Shown: one piece after another, positions 46,461 to 59,640 of the stretch
Numbering within the stretch: position 1 is the stretch's first letter
Layout of the letters: the number at the start of each line of letters is the position of its first letter
NCBI RefSeq assembly: GCF_041146395.1
Contig: NC_090999.1
Span: forward strand, 71,367,001-71,431,000
DNA length: 64,000 nt
Source of the DNA: Eulemur rufifrons
Lineage: Eukaryota > Chordata > Mammalia > Primates > Lemuridae
Reading direction: 5' to 3'
Position numbers and translations under genes: made by a program
The notes under the pieces: model-generated
The model's database searches: none
Told to the model about the DNA's origin: nothing
The model's input: only the letters and a program-made list of their open reading frames with translations

Positions 46461-49400
46461 GTCATGTAGAATGATTCATACAGTATGTAGCCTTTTCAAA
46501 TAGCTCCCTTTAGTTAGTAATAATCATTTAGGTTTTCTCCATGTCTTTTCATGGCTTGATAGCTCATTTCTTTTCAGTGCTGAATAATATTCAATTGTAT
46601 GGATGTACCATAGTTTATTTTTCTGTTCACCTACCTAAGAACCTGTTGGTTGCTTCCAACTCTTGGCAATTATGAATCAAGCTGCTATAAATATCCCTGA
46701 GTGGGTTTTTGTCTGGATATATGTTTTCCACTCTTTTGGGTAAATACCAAGGAGTAAGATTGCTGGATCAGATTGTAAGAGTTATATTCAGCTTTTTAAG
46801 ACGTCACCAAATTGTACCATTTTGCTTTCCCACTAACAGTGAATGAGAGCTCCCATCTCTCCACATCCTCACCAGCATTTGGTGCAGTCCGTGTTTTGGA
46901 TTTTGACTATTCTTATAGGTGCATAGTGATATCTTGTTGTTTCAATTTGCAATTCCCTAGTGACATATGATGTTGAAAATCTTTTCATATGTTTACTTGG
47001 CATGTGTGTATCTTCTTTGGTGTCTATTCAGGTTTTTGGCCTATTGTTTAATCAGGTTGTTTATTTTCTTATTGCTGAGTTTTAAGAGTTCTTTGTACAT
47101 TTTGGATAAGTGTCCTTTATCTGATGTGTCTTTTGCAAATATATTTTCCCAGCCTGTGATTTGTTTTCTTATTCTCTTGACATTGTCTTTATCAGAGCAG
47201 AAGTTTTAAATTTTAATGAAGTCCATCTTATCAATTTTTGCTTCATGAATCATGACTATGGTGTTGTATTTAAAAAGTTATCTTATCACCATACCCAAGG
47301 TCTCCTAGATTTTGTCCTCTGTTATCTTCTAGGAGTTTTATAGTTTTGTGTTTTACATTTAGGTCTATGATTTATTTTGAGTTAATTTTTGTGAAGGGTG
47401 TAGGGTCTGTATCTAGATTCATTTTTGTTTTTGCATGTGGATGTCCAGTTGTTTCAGCACCACTTACTGAAAAGACTAACTTTGCTCCATTGTATTGTCT
47501 TTGCTCCTTTGTCAAAGGTCGCTTGACTGTAGTTATGTGGGTCTATTTCCAGCTCCCCATTCTGTTCCATTGATCTGTGTGTCCATTCGTTCACCAATAC
47601 TACACTGTCTTGACTACTACAGCTTTCTAGTAAGTCTGGAAATAGGGTAGTATCATTCCTCCAATTTTGTTCTTCTCCTTCAATATTATGTTGGCTGTTC
47701 TGTGTCATTTGCCTTTCCATACAAACTTTAGAATCAGATTCTTGATATCCACAAAATAACTTGCTGGGATTTTGATTAGGATTGCATTGAATCTATAGAT
47801 CAATTTGGGAAGAACTGACATCTTGGCAATATTGAGTCTTCCTATCTCTTCATTTATTTAGTTCTTTGATTTGTTTCATTAGAGTTTTGTAGTTTTCATC
47901 AGATAGAATTTGTACATATTCTATTAGATTTATACCTAAATATTTCATTTTGAGGGGAGTTAATCTAAATGGTAATGTGTTGCTAATTTCAAATTTCACT
48001 TCTTCCTTATTGTTGTATATATGAAAGTGATTGACTTTTGTATATTAACATGTGTTCTGCAAATTTTCTATACTTGCTTTTTAGTTTTTTTGTTGATACT
48101 TTGGATTTTCTATGTAGATTATCGTGTCTTCTGCAAACAAAGACAGTTTTATTTCTTCCTTCCCAATCTGCATATCTTTTATTTCCTTTTCTTGTTTTAT
48201 TGTGTTAGCAAGGACGTCCAGTACAATGTTGAAAATCATGGTGAAAGGGATATCCTTGCCTTTTTCCTGATCTTAACAGGAAAGCTTTGAGTTTCCTACC
48301 ATTGTGATGTTAGTTGTTGATTTTTTTGTGATATTCTTTACCAAGCTGAGGAAGTTCCTCCTTATTTCTACTTTTCTGAGAGTTTTTGTCATCAATGGGT
48401 GTTAGATTTAGCAAATACTTTTTCAGTATCTATTAATGTGATTGTGTCATTTTTCTTCTTTAGCCTATTGATATGACGTATTACATTAACTGATTTTTGA
48501 ATGTTGCCTTGCATGCCTGGGTTAAATGTCACTTGCTCATGGTGTATAATTCTTTTTATACATTGTTGAATTCAATTTGCTAATATATTGCTGAGGATTT
48601 TTGCATCTGTATTCATGAGAGATATTTGTCTGCAGTTTTCTTTTCTCGTAATGTCTTTGTGTGGTTTTGGTATTAGGGTGATACTTGCCTCATTGAGTGA
48701 GTTAGGAACTATCTCTTTGCTTCTATCTTCTGGAAGAGAGTGTAGAGAATTGGTATAATTTCATCCTTAAATATTAGGAAGAATTCACTGGTAAACATTT
48801 GTAGGCCCGGTGCTTTCTGTTTTGGAAGGTTAATTATTGATTCAATTTCTTTAATAGATATAAACCTGATCAGATTGTCTTTTTCTTCTTGTGTGAGTTT
48901 TGGCAGATTTTGTCTATTAGGAATTGGTCCATTTCGTCTAGATTATCAAGTTTGTGGGCATAGAGTTATTCATAATATTTATTAATTATTCTGTTAGTAT
49001 CCATGGAATCTTCATGTATGTTCTTTCATTTCTGATATTAGTAATGTGTGTCTTCTCTCTTTTTTTACTTAGTCTAGCTCAAGTTATTAATTTTATTAAT
49101 ATTTAAAAAATAGCTTTTGGTTTTGTTGATTTTCTCTATTTTCTGTTTTCAATTTCATCAATTTTTGCTCTTATTTTTATTATTATTTTTGTTTGCTTTG
49201 GATTTAATTTGCTCTTCTTTTTCTAGTTTCATAAGGTGGAAACAGATTATTAATTTTAGGTCTTTCTTCTTTTCTAATATATTCACTAAATGCTATAAAT
49301 TTCCTTCTTAGCACTTCTTTTGTTGCATTACACAAATTTAGATAAGTTGTGTTTTATTTTCATTTAGTTCAAAATATTTTAAAATTTCTTTTGAGATTTC

Positions 49401-50513
49401 TTTTTGACCCATATGTTATTTACAAGTGTGTTTAATCGCCAAGTATTTTGAGATTTTCCAGCCATCTTTTATCTTTCTATGGTTAATTTCTCATTTAATT
49501 ACATTGCAATCTGAGATCATACATTATATAATCTCTATTCTTTTAAATTAGTTAAGATGTGTTTTATGGCCCAGAATCAGTGGTCTATCTTAGTGAAATT
49601 CCATGTGAGCTTGAGAAGAATGTGTATTCTGTTATTGTTGGATGAAATAGTCTCTCTATATAGATTATATCAAATAGATTGATGGTGCTGTTGAGTTCAA
49701 CTATGTCCTTACTGATTTTCTGCCTGTTGGATCTGTCCATTTCTGATAGAAGGGTGCTAAAGTTTATAATTATAATAATATTGAATTTATCTATTTGTCC
49801 TTGCAGTTCTATCAGTTTTTGCCTCATATGTTTTGATACTCTGTTTTTAGGTGCACACACATCAAGGATGCCTTCTCAAATATTGATCCCTCTATTATTA
49901 TGTAATATCTTTCTTTATCTCTGATAACTTTCCTTGCTCTGAAGTCTACTCTGTATTAATATGGCTACTATTGCTTTCTTTTTATTAGTGTTAGTGTGGT
50001 ATAGCTTTCTTCATTCCTTTATTTTTAATCTTTATATTTAAAGTGAGTTTCTTGTAGACAACATATAGTTGGGTCTTGTTTTTTGCTCCATTCTGACGAT
50101 CTTTGTCTTTTAGTTCGTGTATTTAGACAGTTAATGTTTAAAGTGATCATTGATACAGTTGGATTAATATCTACCATATTTATTATTATTTTCTATTTGT
50201 TTCCATAGCCCTTTGTGTCTAATTTTGTTTTCTACACTTCTTCTGCCTTTTGTGGTTTTAATTAAGCATTTCATATGATTTCATCTTTTCTCCTTTCTTA
50301 AGCATATCAATTATATATATTGTTTTTACTTCTTTTAGTGGTTGCCTTGCAATACACATTTTCAACTAATCTAAGTCCATTTTCAAATAATATATACCAC
50401 TTCATGGGTAGTGCCAAGTGCCTTATAATAACAAAAAATTTCTAATTCTCTCCCTGTATCTCTGTTGTCTTTTTTTTCCACTTATACATAGCATATCTAT
50501 ATATCTATATATA

Positions 50514-50848
50514 CCCATGTGCCATACAATGATGTTTCAGTCAACAATGGACCACATATATAATGGTGGTCCCATAGAATTAAAATACAGTATTTTTACT
50601 ATACTTTTTCTATTTTTAGATACACAAATATTTACCATTTTGTTACAGTTGCCTACAGTATTCAAAACAGTTACATACCATACAGGTTTGTAGCCTAGGA
50701 GCAATAGGCTATATGCCATATAGCCTAGTTGTGTAGTAGGCTTTGCCATCTAGATTTGTGTAAGTGCTGTGATGTTCACACTATGATTAAATTGCTTAAT
50801 AATGCATTTCTTAGAATATATTCCTGTTGTTAAGCAACACACTTACAT
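50514..50848 (+). mobile_element. Tigger-type (TcMar) DNA transposon relic
   Basis: About 335 bp inside the L1: start 'catgtgccatacaatgatgtttcagtcaac' and end 'ctgttgttaagcaacac', with 'tttgtagcctaggagcaataggctatatgccatatagcctag'. Matches a common nonautonomous Tigger family; TA at the left junction. No transposase. Confidence 0.8.
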
Positions 50849-51336
50849 AATTGAACACATTGTTGCTATTACTATTTTGAACACACTGTTATCTGTTAGA
50901 ATAATTAAGAATAAGAAAAATGAAAATTTTTATTTTACCTCCACTTATTACTTTTCTGATCCTCTCCCCTTCTTTATGTAGATCTAGGTTTCTGATCTAT
51001 ATCATTTTCCTTCTCTCTGAAGAACTTTTTAAAATTTTTCTTTCAAGGCAGGTCTAATGGCAACAAATTCTTTTAATTTTTGTTTATCTACAAAAGTCTT
51101 TATTTTCTCTTTTACTTTTGAAGGATAATTCTGCAGAGTACAAAATTCTAAGGTGGTGATTCTTTCCTTTCAACATGTCAAATATTTCACTGCACTCTCT
51201 TCTTGTTTGTGTGGTGCATGAGGAGAAGTCTGATATAATTCTCATCTTCGTTATCATATAGGTAAGGTGTTTTTTTCCTCTGGTTTCTTTCAAGATTTCT
51301 TTTTAATCTTTTGTTTTGTAAAGTTTTAATATATTA

Positions 51337-51696
51337 TGACACAATGGAGTAAATGTTTGTGTCCCTCCAAAATTCATATTTTGAAACCCTAATCCCAATG
51401 TGCTGGTATTTGGAGGCGAGGGCTTTTGGAGGTAATTAGGTCATGAGGGTGGAGCCCTTGTGAATAGGATTAATGTTCTTATAAGAAGAAGCCAGAGAGC
51501 TAGCTAGCTCTCTTTCTGTCATGTGAGGGTATAATGAGAAGATGGGAGTGTACAACCTTGAGAGGGCCTTAACCAGAACCTGACTATCCTGTCACCCTCA
51601 TAACAGACTTCAAACCTCTAGAACTGTGAGAAATAAATGTTTGTTGTTTAAGCTAACCAGTTTATGGTATTTTATTGTCCTAAACTGATTAGGACA
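51337..51696 (+). mobile_element. MSTD/MLT1A0-type MaLR LTR, sense
   Basis: 360-bp solo LTR in the L1: 'ggagtaaatgtttgtgtccctccaaaattcatattttg' to 'aaactgattaggaca'. A clean 5-bp duplication is not visible. Confidence 0.8.
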
Positions 51697-53159
51697 TATG
51701 CATAAGTGTAGTTTTTTGGGAATTTATTTTGCTTGGTGTTCTCTTTGCTTTCTGTATCTGTAGTTTTGTGTCTTACATCAATTTAGGGATATTCTAAGTC
51801 ATTATTACTTCAAATATTGCTTCTGTTCCTTTCTCTCTTTCTTCTTCTTTTGGTATTCCCATTATGGGTATGATACATCTTTTGTAGTTGTCCTGCAGTT
51901 CTTGGATATTCTATTCTGGGTTTTTTCAATCTTTTTTCTCTTTGCTTCTAAGTTTTGGAAGTTTCTATTATTATATCCCTAAGCTTAGAGATTCTTTCCT
52001 CAGCTGTGTTCCGTCTACTAATGAGCCATCAAAGATATTCTTCATTCCTGTGTGTTTTTAATCACTAACATTTCTTTCTTATTCTTTGTTAAAATTTTGA
52101 TCTCTCTGCTTACGTTATCCATCTTATTCTTGTATGTTGTCTACTTTTTCCATTAATGCCCTTAGCATAGTAATTGTACTTTTCTTAAATTTCTGCTCTG
52201 AAAATTACAACATTCCTGTCATATCTGACTCTGATCTTGATGCTTGTTGAGGCTCTTCAAACTGTGTTTTTTGTCTTTTGGGACATCTTGTAATTTTTCT
52301 TTGAAAGGTGGATATCATGTACTGGGTAAAAGGAACTATGGTAAATAGGCCTTTAGTAATGTAATAATAAGGTGTGGAGGTAGGAAAAACATTCTCTGAC
52401 ATTAATGTCCCATGATTAGTTTCAGTCTTTTGGTGAACCTGTGCCCCTGAACTTCACCAGTGCTTCTCAGTTATTTTTCCCCATTAGGTGGGACAGAATG
52501 GCTAGAAGAGGCAAGGGCTAGGTGTTTCCCTTCTTCTAGGTAGGTTAGGCTCGGGTAAAACTCCAGCAGGTTAGGCTCAGGTAAAATAGTTTTTCCTGAG
52601 GGAAAGCTTTGTTAAGAAGAACAGAATGCACTGGTGTATTTCAAGATAGTTTCTGTTCCCCTTTCTCTAACAGAACCAAGAGGGGATTTTTCTCTGATAT
52701 TCGCTGTGAGAACCTGCTTAAGCTTCTGGAGGTAAAACTCACAAAGGTGTGGAGGCCCCCCTGTGGCTGGTTCCCCTGGAGTTTTTAACTCTCAGACTTG
52801 TCTGCACTGAGGCTCTAGTAATTTGTCAATTGCAGTTCAGGTTTTCCTATCTCGGCACTCCTTCACACGGAGATTTCTTCCTGTGGGTTTTTCTTCTACT
52901 AAGTTGTGATTCTTTGTAGCCACCTGCCTGTCTCTCCATTTTGGGGGGTAGCAGCTTGCCTGTGACCTCACTCCTCTGATGTATCTAAGAAGAGATGACA
53001 ATTTTTCAATTTGTTTGACTTTACATTTGTTGTTAGGATGGTGTGGCAACTTCTAATCCCCTTACTTGCTGGACCAGAAACCAAAGTCTGCCCGAAGTCA
53101 TAATAAGCATTATGCATCATGTTTTCCCACTAGCTATCGGTTAACTTGAATTCTGTCTT

Positions 53160-53540
53160 GTGTGGGGTCTTAGCCTGGGTTCTCTAAGAAGCAGAGTCTG
53201 AGTTAAAGGCTTACATACTATTACTTGATTAGTAAGTCCAATCTCAGTGAGCAAGAGGGAGGGAAAAGGGGAGGGAGACAAGGAAGAAAGAGCCGATATG
53301 AAGGTATGTTATTGAAACTGGCCCCTGCCTGGTATTGAGCTTGATTGATTATTTAATTTCAAGGGGTCCTTGAAGAGCTATATAAACAATCACTTTTCAG
53401 AACAGTCTGTGGGGTGGGGGTGGGAATAAGGCTTTACTTGCTGACTCAGTCTCCTATTCATCAAAATTTCACTCCAGGGTTTAGTTTCCTTTTCTCCCAC
53501 TTACGGATTGTACACATGTCGGCAAAAAAAGGGGTCTCAT
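53160..53540. mobile_element. Unclassified LTR-like sequence, copy 1
   Basis: Begins 'gtcttagcctgggttctctaagaagcagag' and continues through a purine-rich block and 'agggg tccttgaagagctatataaacaatc'-type sequence. Its first about 150 bp resemble the start of the next segment (53542), suggesting two members of one family. It resembles LTRs of old mammalian endogenous retroviruses; family not named. Confidence 0.45.
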
Positions 53541-53541
53541 A

Positions 53542-54410
53542 GTGTCTTAGCTTGGGTTCCCCTGGAAGCTGAACATGAATAGGCTTGGGTGCGGTTAGTT
53601 CGTTTATTAAAAGGTGATCCAGAAAGCAGAAGCGAGGGAGTTGGGAGAAAGAGGGAAGGAGAGAAGACAATGTAGAAGTACATTATTGAGGTCCCTGTAT
53701 TAGGTAGATAGGATCTCCAGCTCTTCTCCAGACAAGGGTTCCCTGTTTTGGTGCTGTTGCAAGCAATCGCTCCAACTGGTAAGAAGGATAAGGGCGGGTA
53801 CTCCATTTTTGTGCTGCCCCACCCTTAATCCTATCCTGAGCAACTGCTGCACCTGGGGAAGGAGGGAATGGAATGCTTTATCAATTTGGGAATTCCCCAG
53901 CTCAGTTATAATAAGATTTAGAAAGTGATGTAGAATAATCTAAGGGTAATTAATATACCATTAGCTTGAATCTGCATTGCCATTCACCCCCCCACCCCCC
54001 GCCCCTGGGCTTTCTTAGAGGGAGCTTGTATGTGTAGATGGAATTTTGAGGACATCTGTTGATCATTTTATAACACCCTATACCTCCCAAGAGCCCTCCT
54101 CCAGACTGAGCTAATAAAAGGAAATAATCCGAGAAGTCAAAATGGAAGTGAATGGGTCAGTCAGTGAATAAATTGGTCTGTCTCTCTCCACTCACAGAGA
54201 CAGATCCCTTTTATTCTACAATAAAGAGCTGCTCTTGTGAAACTGCTCCCTGCCTGAGGTTACTCCATTGTATTGGCCTTGCTGGTGATTTTTCCAAGAA
54301 AGGAGATGGAGGACCAGGATAATAGTCTGGACTTGACACTTGGGTGTGTCTGGTCATTCTTCGGCCAAGAGCACACCAAGAACAGAGGCAGACTCCCACC
54401 CTGACATCTT
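53542..54410. mobile_element. LTR-like sequence, copy 2, and possible ERV leader
   Basis: Starts 'gtcttagcttgggttcccctgg', then a purine-rich block. Toward 54210-54430 there is an AATAAAG signal, a 'tctggtcattcttcggcc' block and 'tttggtgccaaaacatggga', which resembles a retroviral primer-binding region just after an LTR. No gag, pol or env frame was seen. The 148-codon minus frame at 54211-54657 has no recognised domain. Confidence 0.4.
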
Positions 54411-54639
54411 TGGTGCCAAAACATGGGATTCTGACACCTGCAGTAAGCAATGGGGGCTCCATTCCAGTACAGAGTACCTCTCTGAATTGCTGATTCATAG
54501 GATGGGGAGCTGGAGCTTTACCCACTGTCTCCCATCCTCCATTTATTGAGAGTTGCTCCTGGGATCTATAAATCTCTTCCTTTTTTGGGCAGTACTTAGG
54601 TAGATAGTGAGGGATTCTGAGTCTCCTAGGGATGAAAGG

Positions 54640-55190
54640 AGGTGCTGTTGCTCTCATCTTAGTCCTGCCCCACCCTAATTCTTACACCTGGGGGAGGAGG
54701 AATACCTTATAAATCTGCCAACCAGAACTTGGTGCTCCAGCTACAAAAGAATGCAGAAGACTCTCTAACCCACAGGCCAAGCAGTGTAGGTATCATAAAG
54801 TCTGGAAAGTGATCTAGAACCCACATGCACAGTAAGACTTAGGTCATGCAGCTCCCCAACTGTCCAAAGTGGTTCTATGGTGATATTTGAGCCATGGGGT
54901 GGTCCGTGTCTGGACACCATAAAACAAGATGCAGACCATAACCAAGTCCCCCTTTTTTTGCACCCTTCCTTTGGTTCTCCCTTTGCTGCAACAATGGGTT
55001 CAGTGGTCACCTGTGGCATTTGTATCATGCTCTGTAAACCTATATCTTGCTCTTGCCCTATAGTCCTTTGTCTCCTCAATAAACCTCATCTTCGTGCTTG
55101 CCAAACTTTGGTGCCTCTGGTCATTCTTCAGCCATGAGCATGTCAAGAACCGACATTTCAGACTGGAATCTGACACTTATATGCGCACTT
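54640..55190. mobile_element. Second related LTR-like segment
   Basis: Shares words with the segment before it: 'cctgccccaccctaattctta' with 'gctgccccacccttaatccta', 'ggaaagtgatctagaa' with 'agaaagtgatgtagaa', and the terminal 'tctggtcattcttcagccatgagcatg' with 'tctggtcattcttcggccaagagcac'. Includes CAATAAACCTC, an LTR-like polyadenylation signal. Probably a second LTR or a fragment of one. Confidence 0.45.
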
Positions 55191-55690
55191 ATATGCTTAC
55201 ACGGACAGCTGAGATTTTGGAAAAAGCACCTAGCTTAAAAAGCAGAGATATTTGAGGTGTCAGTATGAGTCTGAGGTTGGGTACAACTGCCCACAACAGA
55301 GGTGGACCAAAGAGAGGTGACATGGTTTACCTGGCGTCTCAGGAAACCGGGAAACTGTGATGCCAATAGAGCAGTATTTCTTTTGTGGGATGGTGTGAGA
55401 TTGAGTCTGAATGGTGTTGAATGCTGCTTTCAGGTGACTCACATTGTTTGTATAATCAGGGGCCCTGCTAAAATATTTGCCTGCGGTTTCACACACCCTA
55501 GGGAGAGCCCTGCCTCTGTGAAGTCGGTTGGAGCCATATAAAGTTGACTGCAGTCGCTGCAGCTGGAATAACAGAAAAGTAATACTGAGAGGACTTACAG
55601 TGGCATTTAGGAGGTAACTGATATTCTTCATTAAGTGCTTCTTCAGAAAAGTTTTTATAGAGGATTTTTAGAGTCTTTGTTTTTTTATAT
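55191..55690. other. Unclassified DNA
   Basis: A 123-codon minus frame (55260-55631) lacks a domain. No named repeat. Confidence 0.4.
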
Positions 55691-55699
55691 GCATAGAAT

Positions 55700-56310
55700 C
55701 ACATTTGCAAAAATTTTATGAGTGAGTCCACATATGGAGCGGATTGCAATATGTGGCTGCTAATTGTTTTCATCCTGGTGTATAAACTCTGCCCATTCAG
55801 AGGGGGAGTGTCTCTCTTAAGTCCACCCTCCTGAATCTGGACTGGCAGATAACTTTTTCCTTTCAGCTTCTAGGTCTCTAGATAAGAGAAAGTGCACCAC
55901 TGGAGGGCCTGGTCTGGTGACTTTTTTGACCAATAGAATGAGGCAGAAATGACATTTTGCACATTCTGCGATCTGGCCCTCAAGCAGTCTTACAGCTTCT
56001 ACCTTTACTCCCTACACTGAGATCACCATGGAGGGAGGTCATTCTGGCCTACCACAGGATGAGAGGCCATGTAGTGGAGAACTGAAGCACCCTAGCCGAT
56101 GGCCAGCACCCATTTCCAGACACGTGAGTAAGGCTACTGTGGATTCTCCAGTCCTTCTAGCTCAAGGTAGTCATGACTGAGTCCAGGCATAACTAGAAGG
56201 GACTGCACAGCCAAGCCAGAGGATCATGAAAGTAATCATTGTTGTTTCAGGACCACTAAGTTTTAGGTGGCTTGCTATGTTGCAAGAGACAACTAACAGA
56301 ACATGAAAAA
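55700..56310 (+). mobile_element. Older MLT1-type LTR, sense
   Basis: Diverged MLT1 (E-K range): 'gaccaatagaatgaggcagaaatgacattttgcac', 'ttacagcttctacctttactcc', 'acacgtgagtaaggctactgtgg', ending 'gaccactaagttttaggtggcttgctatgttgcaagagacaactaacag'. Confidence 0.75.
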
Positions 56311-58485
56311 AAAATCCTGATAGTCTTTGAAACAATTTTTATGCCTCAACTAAATAGATTGCCAAATTAAATGATGTGTTAATAAGTTTACAAATACTAA
56401 TAAGGTTTCATGTTGAGTTTTGGAAAGTTCCTCTTCTGTATTTAGCCAAAGAAGAAACCACAAATGAGGAGTTGCTGTTCCATGCCAAAAATGTAAGCTT
56501 ATGAAAATTATACTCAGTGAAATAAAATTGTAAATAGTACCTTAAGTAGTCTGTATAACTACAAAGAACAACTTACATATATGAACTCTTGGCTTTTGGG
56601 AAAAGAATATTATCAGTTTAGTGACTGTCATGATGTGTTTGTGTAGCTGGTGCATGTGTGCACTCTGGTCTGAGTATAAATGATGTTGTGGTTAGTAGTA
56701 GCTATTAAAATTTGCTGGAAGGACTTGAGGGAAGGGGACTTTGTTGTCTGAGTAGGGACCGGGTTCTGGTGGTGGTGTTCTGAAGGGGTTCAGAAGATGT
56801 CAATGATAGGAAAGGGGAGGCAATCTCACATGGTGCCCTTATAACTTTTAGCAGCAGAAATTTGAGTTTGATTACAAAATGGAAAAAGAGAGATGGTGGA
56901 TTTTCACAAGATCACTGATTAAAAGAAATCCTTCCTACATAGTATTTGGTACAGTAAGGCTGGTTCTTTGATCAGGTGATAAACTATATCTAGATTATGC
57001 ACATTATTGACTCATCTATCTAACATTTGTTTAGCCTGCACTGTGTAGAAACATAGTGTTTTACAGTGATTGAGCTGCAATTGAAAAATCCAAGAGCTTT
57101 CGCAAAAAAATCTGTAGTTCCAGCATCTCATGAAGTTTGGATGATCTGGCCACAGGTCTGGAGTGAGGGACAGAACCCACTTTAGACAGATCCCACATTC
57201 TCTAGCCTGTAGATTCCACTTATTACCTTATCAGTATGGCCGTTATAGGCATGTGCCAATCTTCATAGACTCGTTTCAGAGGAGGCAAGAGTCCTGGTAA
57301 TCAGGACTTGATTGATTATTTAAGCAACAATAAGTGGCTTGATTTCCTATAGGTAAAAAATGATCAGAAAAAGTGATCAACTCATGAAATGTCCATTTTA
57401 AGTCATTTCTGCTACTAAAAATGTCCCTGTTCAGGCAGAAGATTCATGTATTTAGATAAAATGCCGTGTGTGTGTGGGTGTGTGTGTGTGAGTTAGGAAG
57501 TGCATCACAGTTGATTAAGAGATGCTCCCAGGCTGATGAAAGGAAGAGAGAAGAGGCCACAGTTACTGAGATTGAAAGAGCACCTATGTTTTACTTTTGG
57601 CATCACTTGGGATTAAAGCTTCCTGTTGAGTCTGGGCAGAGAGAACCGTAGAGAGAAAGAAGCAGCAAAGACCACAGACCTGAAAGGACCTGTTGAAAAG
57701 GATGTCACATACCTCACAGGCAGCTTATGTGAATGATGGTTAAGGAGAGTGTGCTCCACTCTACCTTTTCTCCCAATGCCTCAACTTGGCAGATGATCCT
57801 AGATCTTTGACAGAACCCTATTAAAAGAAGGCCTGAGAATGCTAATATTAAGTTTTTAACAATCTCAATGAAATGGTTCTTTGAATCAGAAATTAGTATA
57901 GACAATAGAGGTTTTTGTTTTTTTTTAACATACTTAGAATTGTGAATTGAGATTCATGCCCATTATGTTGTCTGATAATGTACTTATTTTCAGGAGGTGA
58001 AAATATATTTCAACAAGTACAGTTAGTTTGTGTGTTCAAACTATTGTTTTATGTTTGTCCTCTAATACTATTAAGTGATTCTGCACTTGATTATTGCACA
58101 GAGTATTAGAGTTGTAATCCTGAGAGTTAATTGCCTTCACATGTGTTCGGTCATTTGCTGCCAGCTCAGTGTCTGTTTATAAAAAGCATCCTTATGTTCC
58201 TCCTTCTCACCAGCCAGAAATGTTTCCAGTGCTGTGCACAGGTAATGGCTCCTTAAATTACCACCATTCAGTTATCTTCTGGACAGGTTTTCTTCAAGAG
58301 TCAGCAAACAAGCAGGACGTCCAAGGACTGTTCTCCAGACTAGTGGATCTTCTACTTTGTATGGATATAGTTCCCCCTGGGAAATGTTTACTGTGGTTCC
58401 AGGTTTTTATCTCAGGGCACTGAGATGTGTTGTTCTTTCTTAAAACTTAGTTGAGAGTTCCAATGGAAATTTTATTAATATGATT
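56311..58485. other. Mostly unique DNA
   Basis: About 2.2 kb with no recognised gene. A TG run lies at 57464-57490. Short frames only. Confidence 0.4.
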
Positions 58486-58489
58486 AACT

Positions 58490-59640
58490 GTATTCATTCA
58501 TTCATTTAGAAAATACATGTTGAATGGAAACCATGTGCCCAGGATATTAAATAAAATCCAATAGCTGGTCTCTGGGTGCTCACAGTCTCCTGCATGAGAG
58601 AGGAATCAATGCATGCTTATAAAAGAGTGTGAAAATGCTATAGTGGAGGAAGGCACAGGAAAATAAAGGACAAAAACTGGGGAGAATTGGGAAGTCAGAT
58701 TAGGAAGTGGATCAGGAAGCATTCTGGGTTAAGTGATATCCAAAGTGTGTTTTGAAGTAAGGAGTAGGAATTATTTAAGAGAAGGAAGAAACAGTGACTA
58801 AATATTGATGCTTCATTATTAGAAAATTTGGACTTTACCCAAAACGGGGTGTGGTTCCATGTAGCACCTTTAAAGGATTCTAAACAAGAAAGAGGGTTGG
58901 TATAATTTCCCTTTTAGAATGAACACTTTGATGGAAGTGTTGAGGATGAATTAGGAGCAGTGCAAAGCCAGGGAAGGGATATCTATTAAGAACTAGTTAG
59001 AATAGATGGTAAAGTGTGAGAGCCAGAACTTCGGCACTAGAAGTAAGAAAGAAGAATATATATTCATATGTAAGGAATAGACTCAAAAAATATTAAGAAG
59101 GAAGAGGATTCATCCTCTGGGAACTTATTGCATGTGTGGGGTGAGGAAGAGGATGGGGTCAAGGATGATTTCAGTTTTTCTGCTTGAGTGGCTGACTGTA
59201 TGACTGGATCATTTATAGCATTGATGAATAAGATGGAGAAGCAGGTCTTAGGAGACTGATGAATGAATCTTTGGACTTTTTGACTTTGAGAGGCCAGTGG
59301 AACACTTTGAGAGAGATTCCAATTAGCATTTGGATATATGGGTCTGGAAAACAGGGAAATAGCTGGGCTGGAAATAAATATTTTGAAGTCTTCAGCACAC
59401 AGAGAATAGCAAAAACCTTGAGGATATATGAGATCGTCCAGGGAATGTTTGTAAAGGGAAAAGAGAAGATTATCAGTTACAGATTTATGGAGCACACTGA
59501 GTTTTAAAAGATTATCATTTAAAGAGGAGTATTAATAGAACATTTTTCTGAAAACAAGCAACTAGAAAGGTAAGAAGAAAACTAACAGAAGGTAGAATCT
59601 GAGGGCAAAACAAAGAAAAAGTTGAGAGACAGAGAGAAAT
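58490..59640 (-). mobile_element. L2 LINE, antisense
   Basis: Starts 'attcattcattcatttagaaaatacatg' and runs through 'aaatttggactttacccaaaacgggg', 'ggaagtgttgaggatgaattagg', 'gtcaaggatgatttcagtttttctgcttgagtggctg', 'catttggatatatgggtctgg'. The 143-codon minus frame (59064-59495) is within degenerate L2 and reads no intact domain. Confidence 0.75.

Larger units (their letters stand above)
46480..53085 (-). mobile_element. Nearly full-length ancient L1, antisense
   Basis: About 6 kb of L1 read backwards. 3' end and ORF2 C-terminus lie at 46480-47200; the reverse transcriptase region at 47200-49100 ('cactgtcttgactactacagctttctagtaagtctgg', 'ggattttgattaggattgcattgaatctatagatcaatttggg'); the endonuclease/ORF1 side at 49100-51300; the 5' region at 51700-53085. 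Interrupted at 50514-50848 and 51337-51696. All frames are broken, so it is dead. Subfamily looks L1M (MC/ME-like). Confidence 0.85.

Noticed and set aside
46480..53085. Active L1 with intact ORFs
   Set aside because: All frames are broken, and it is interrupted by old elements.
54211..54657. 148-codon minus-strand open frame in LTR-like DNA
   Set aside because: No recognised retroviral or cellular domain; overlaps plus-strand LTR signals. Treated as chance.
59064..59495. 143-codon minus-strand open frame, possibly L2 ORF2
   Set aside because: It lies in L2 in the coding orientation, but the L2 is heavily diverged and no reverse transcriptase motif is visible.
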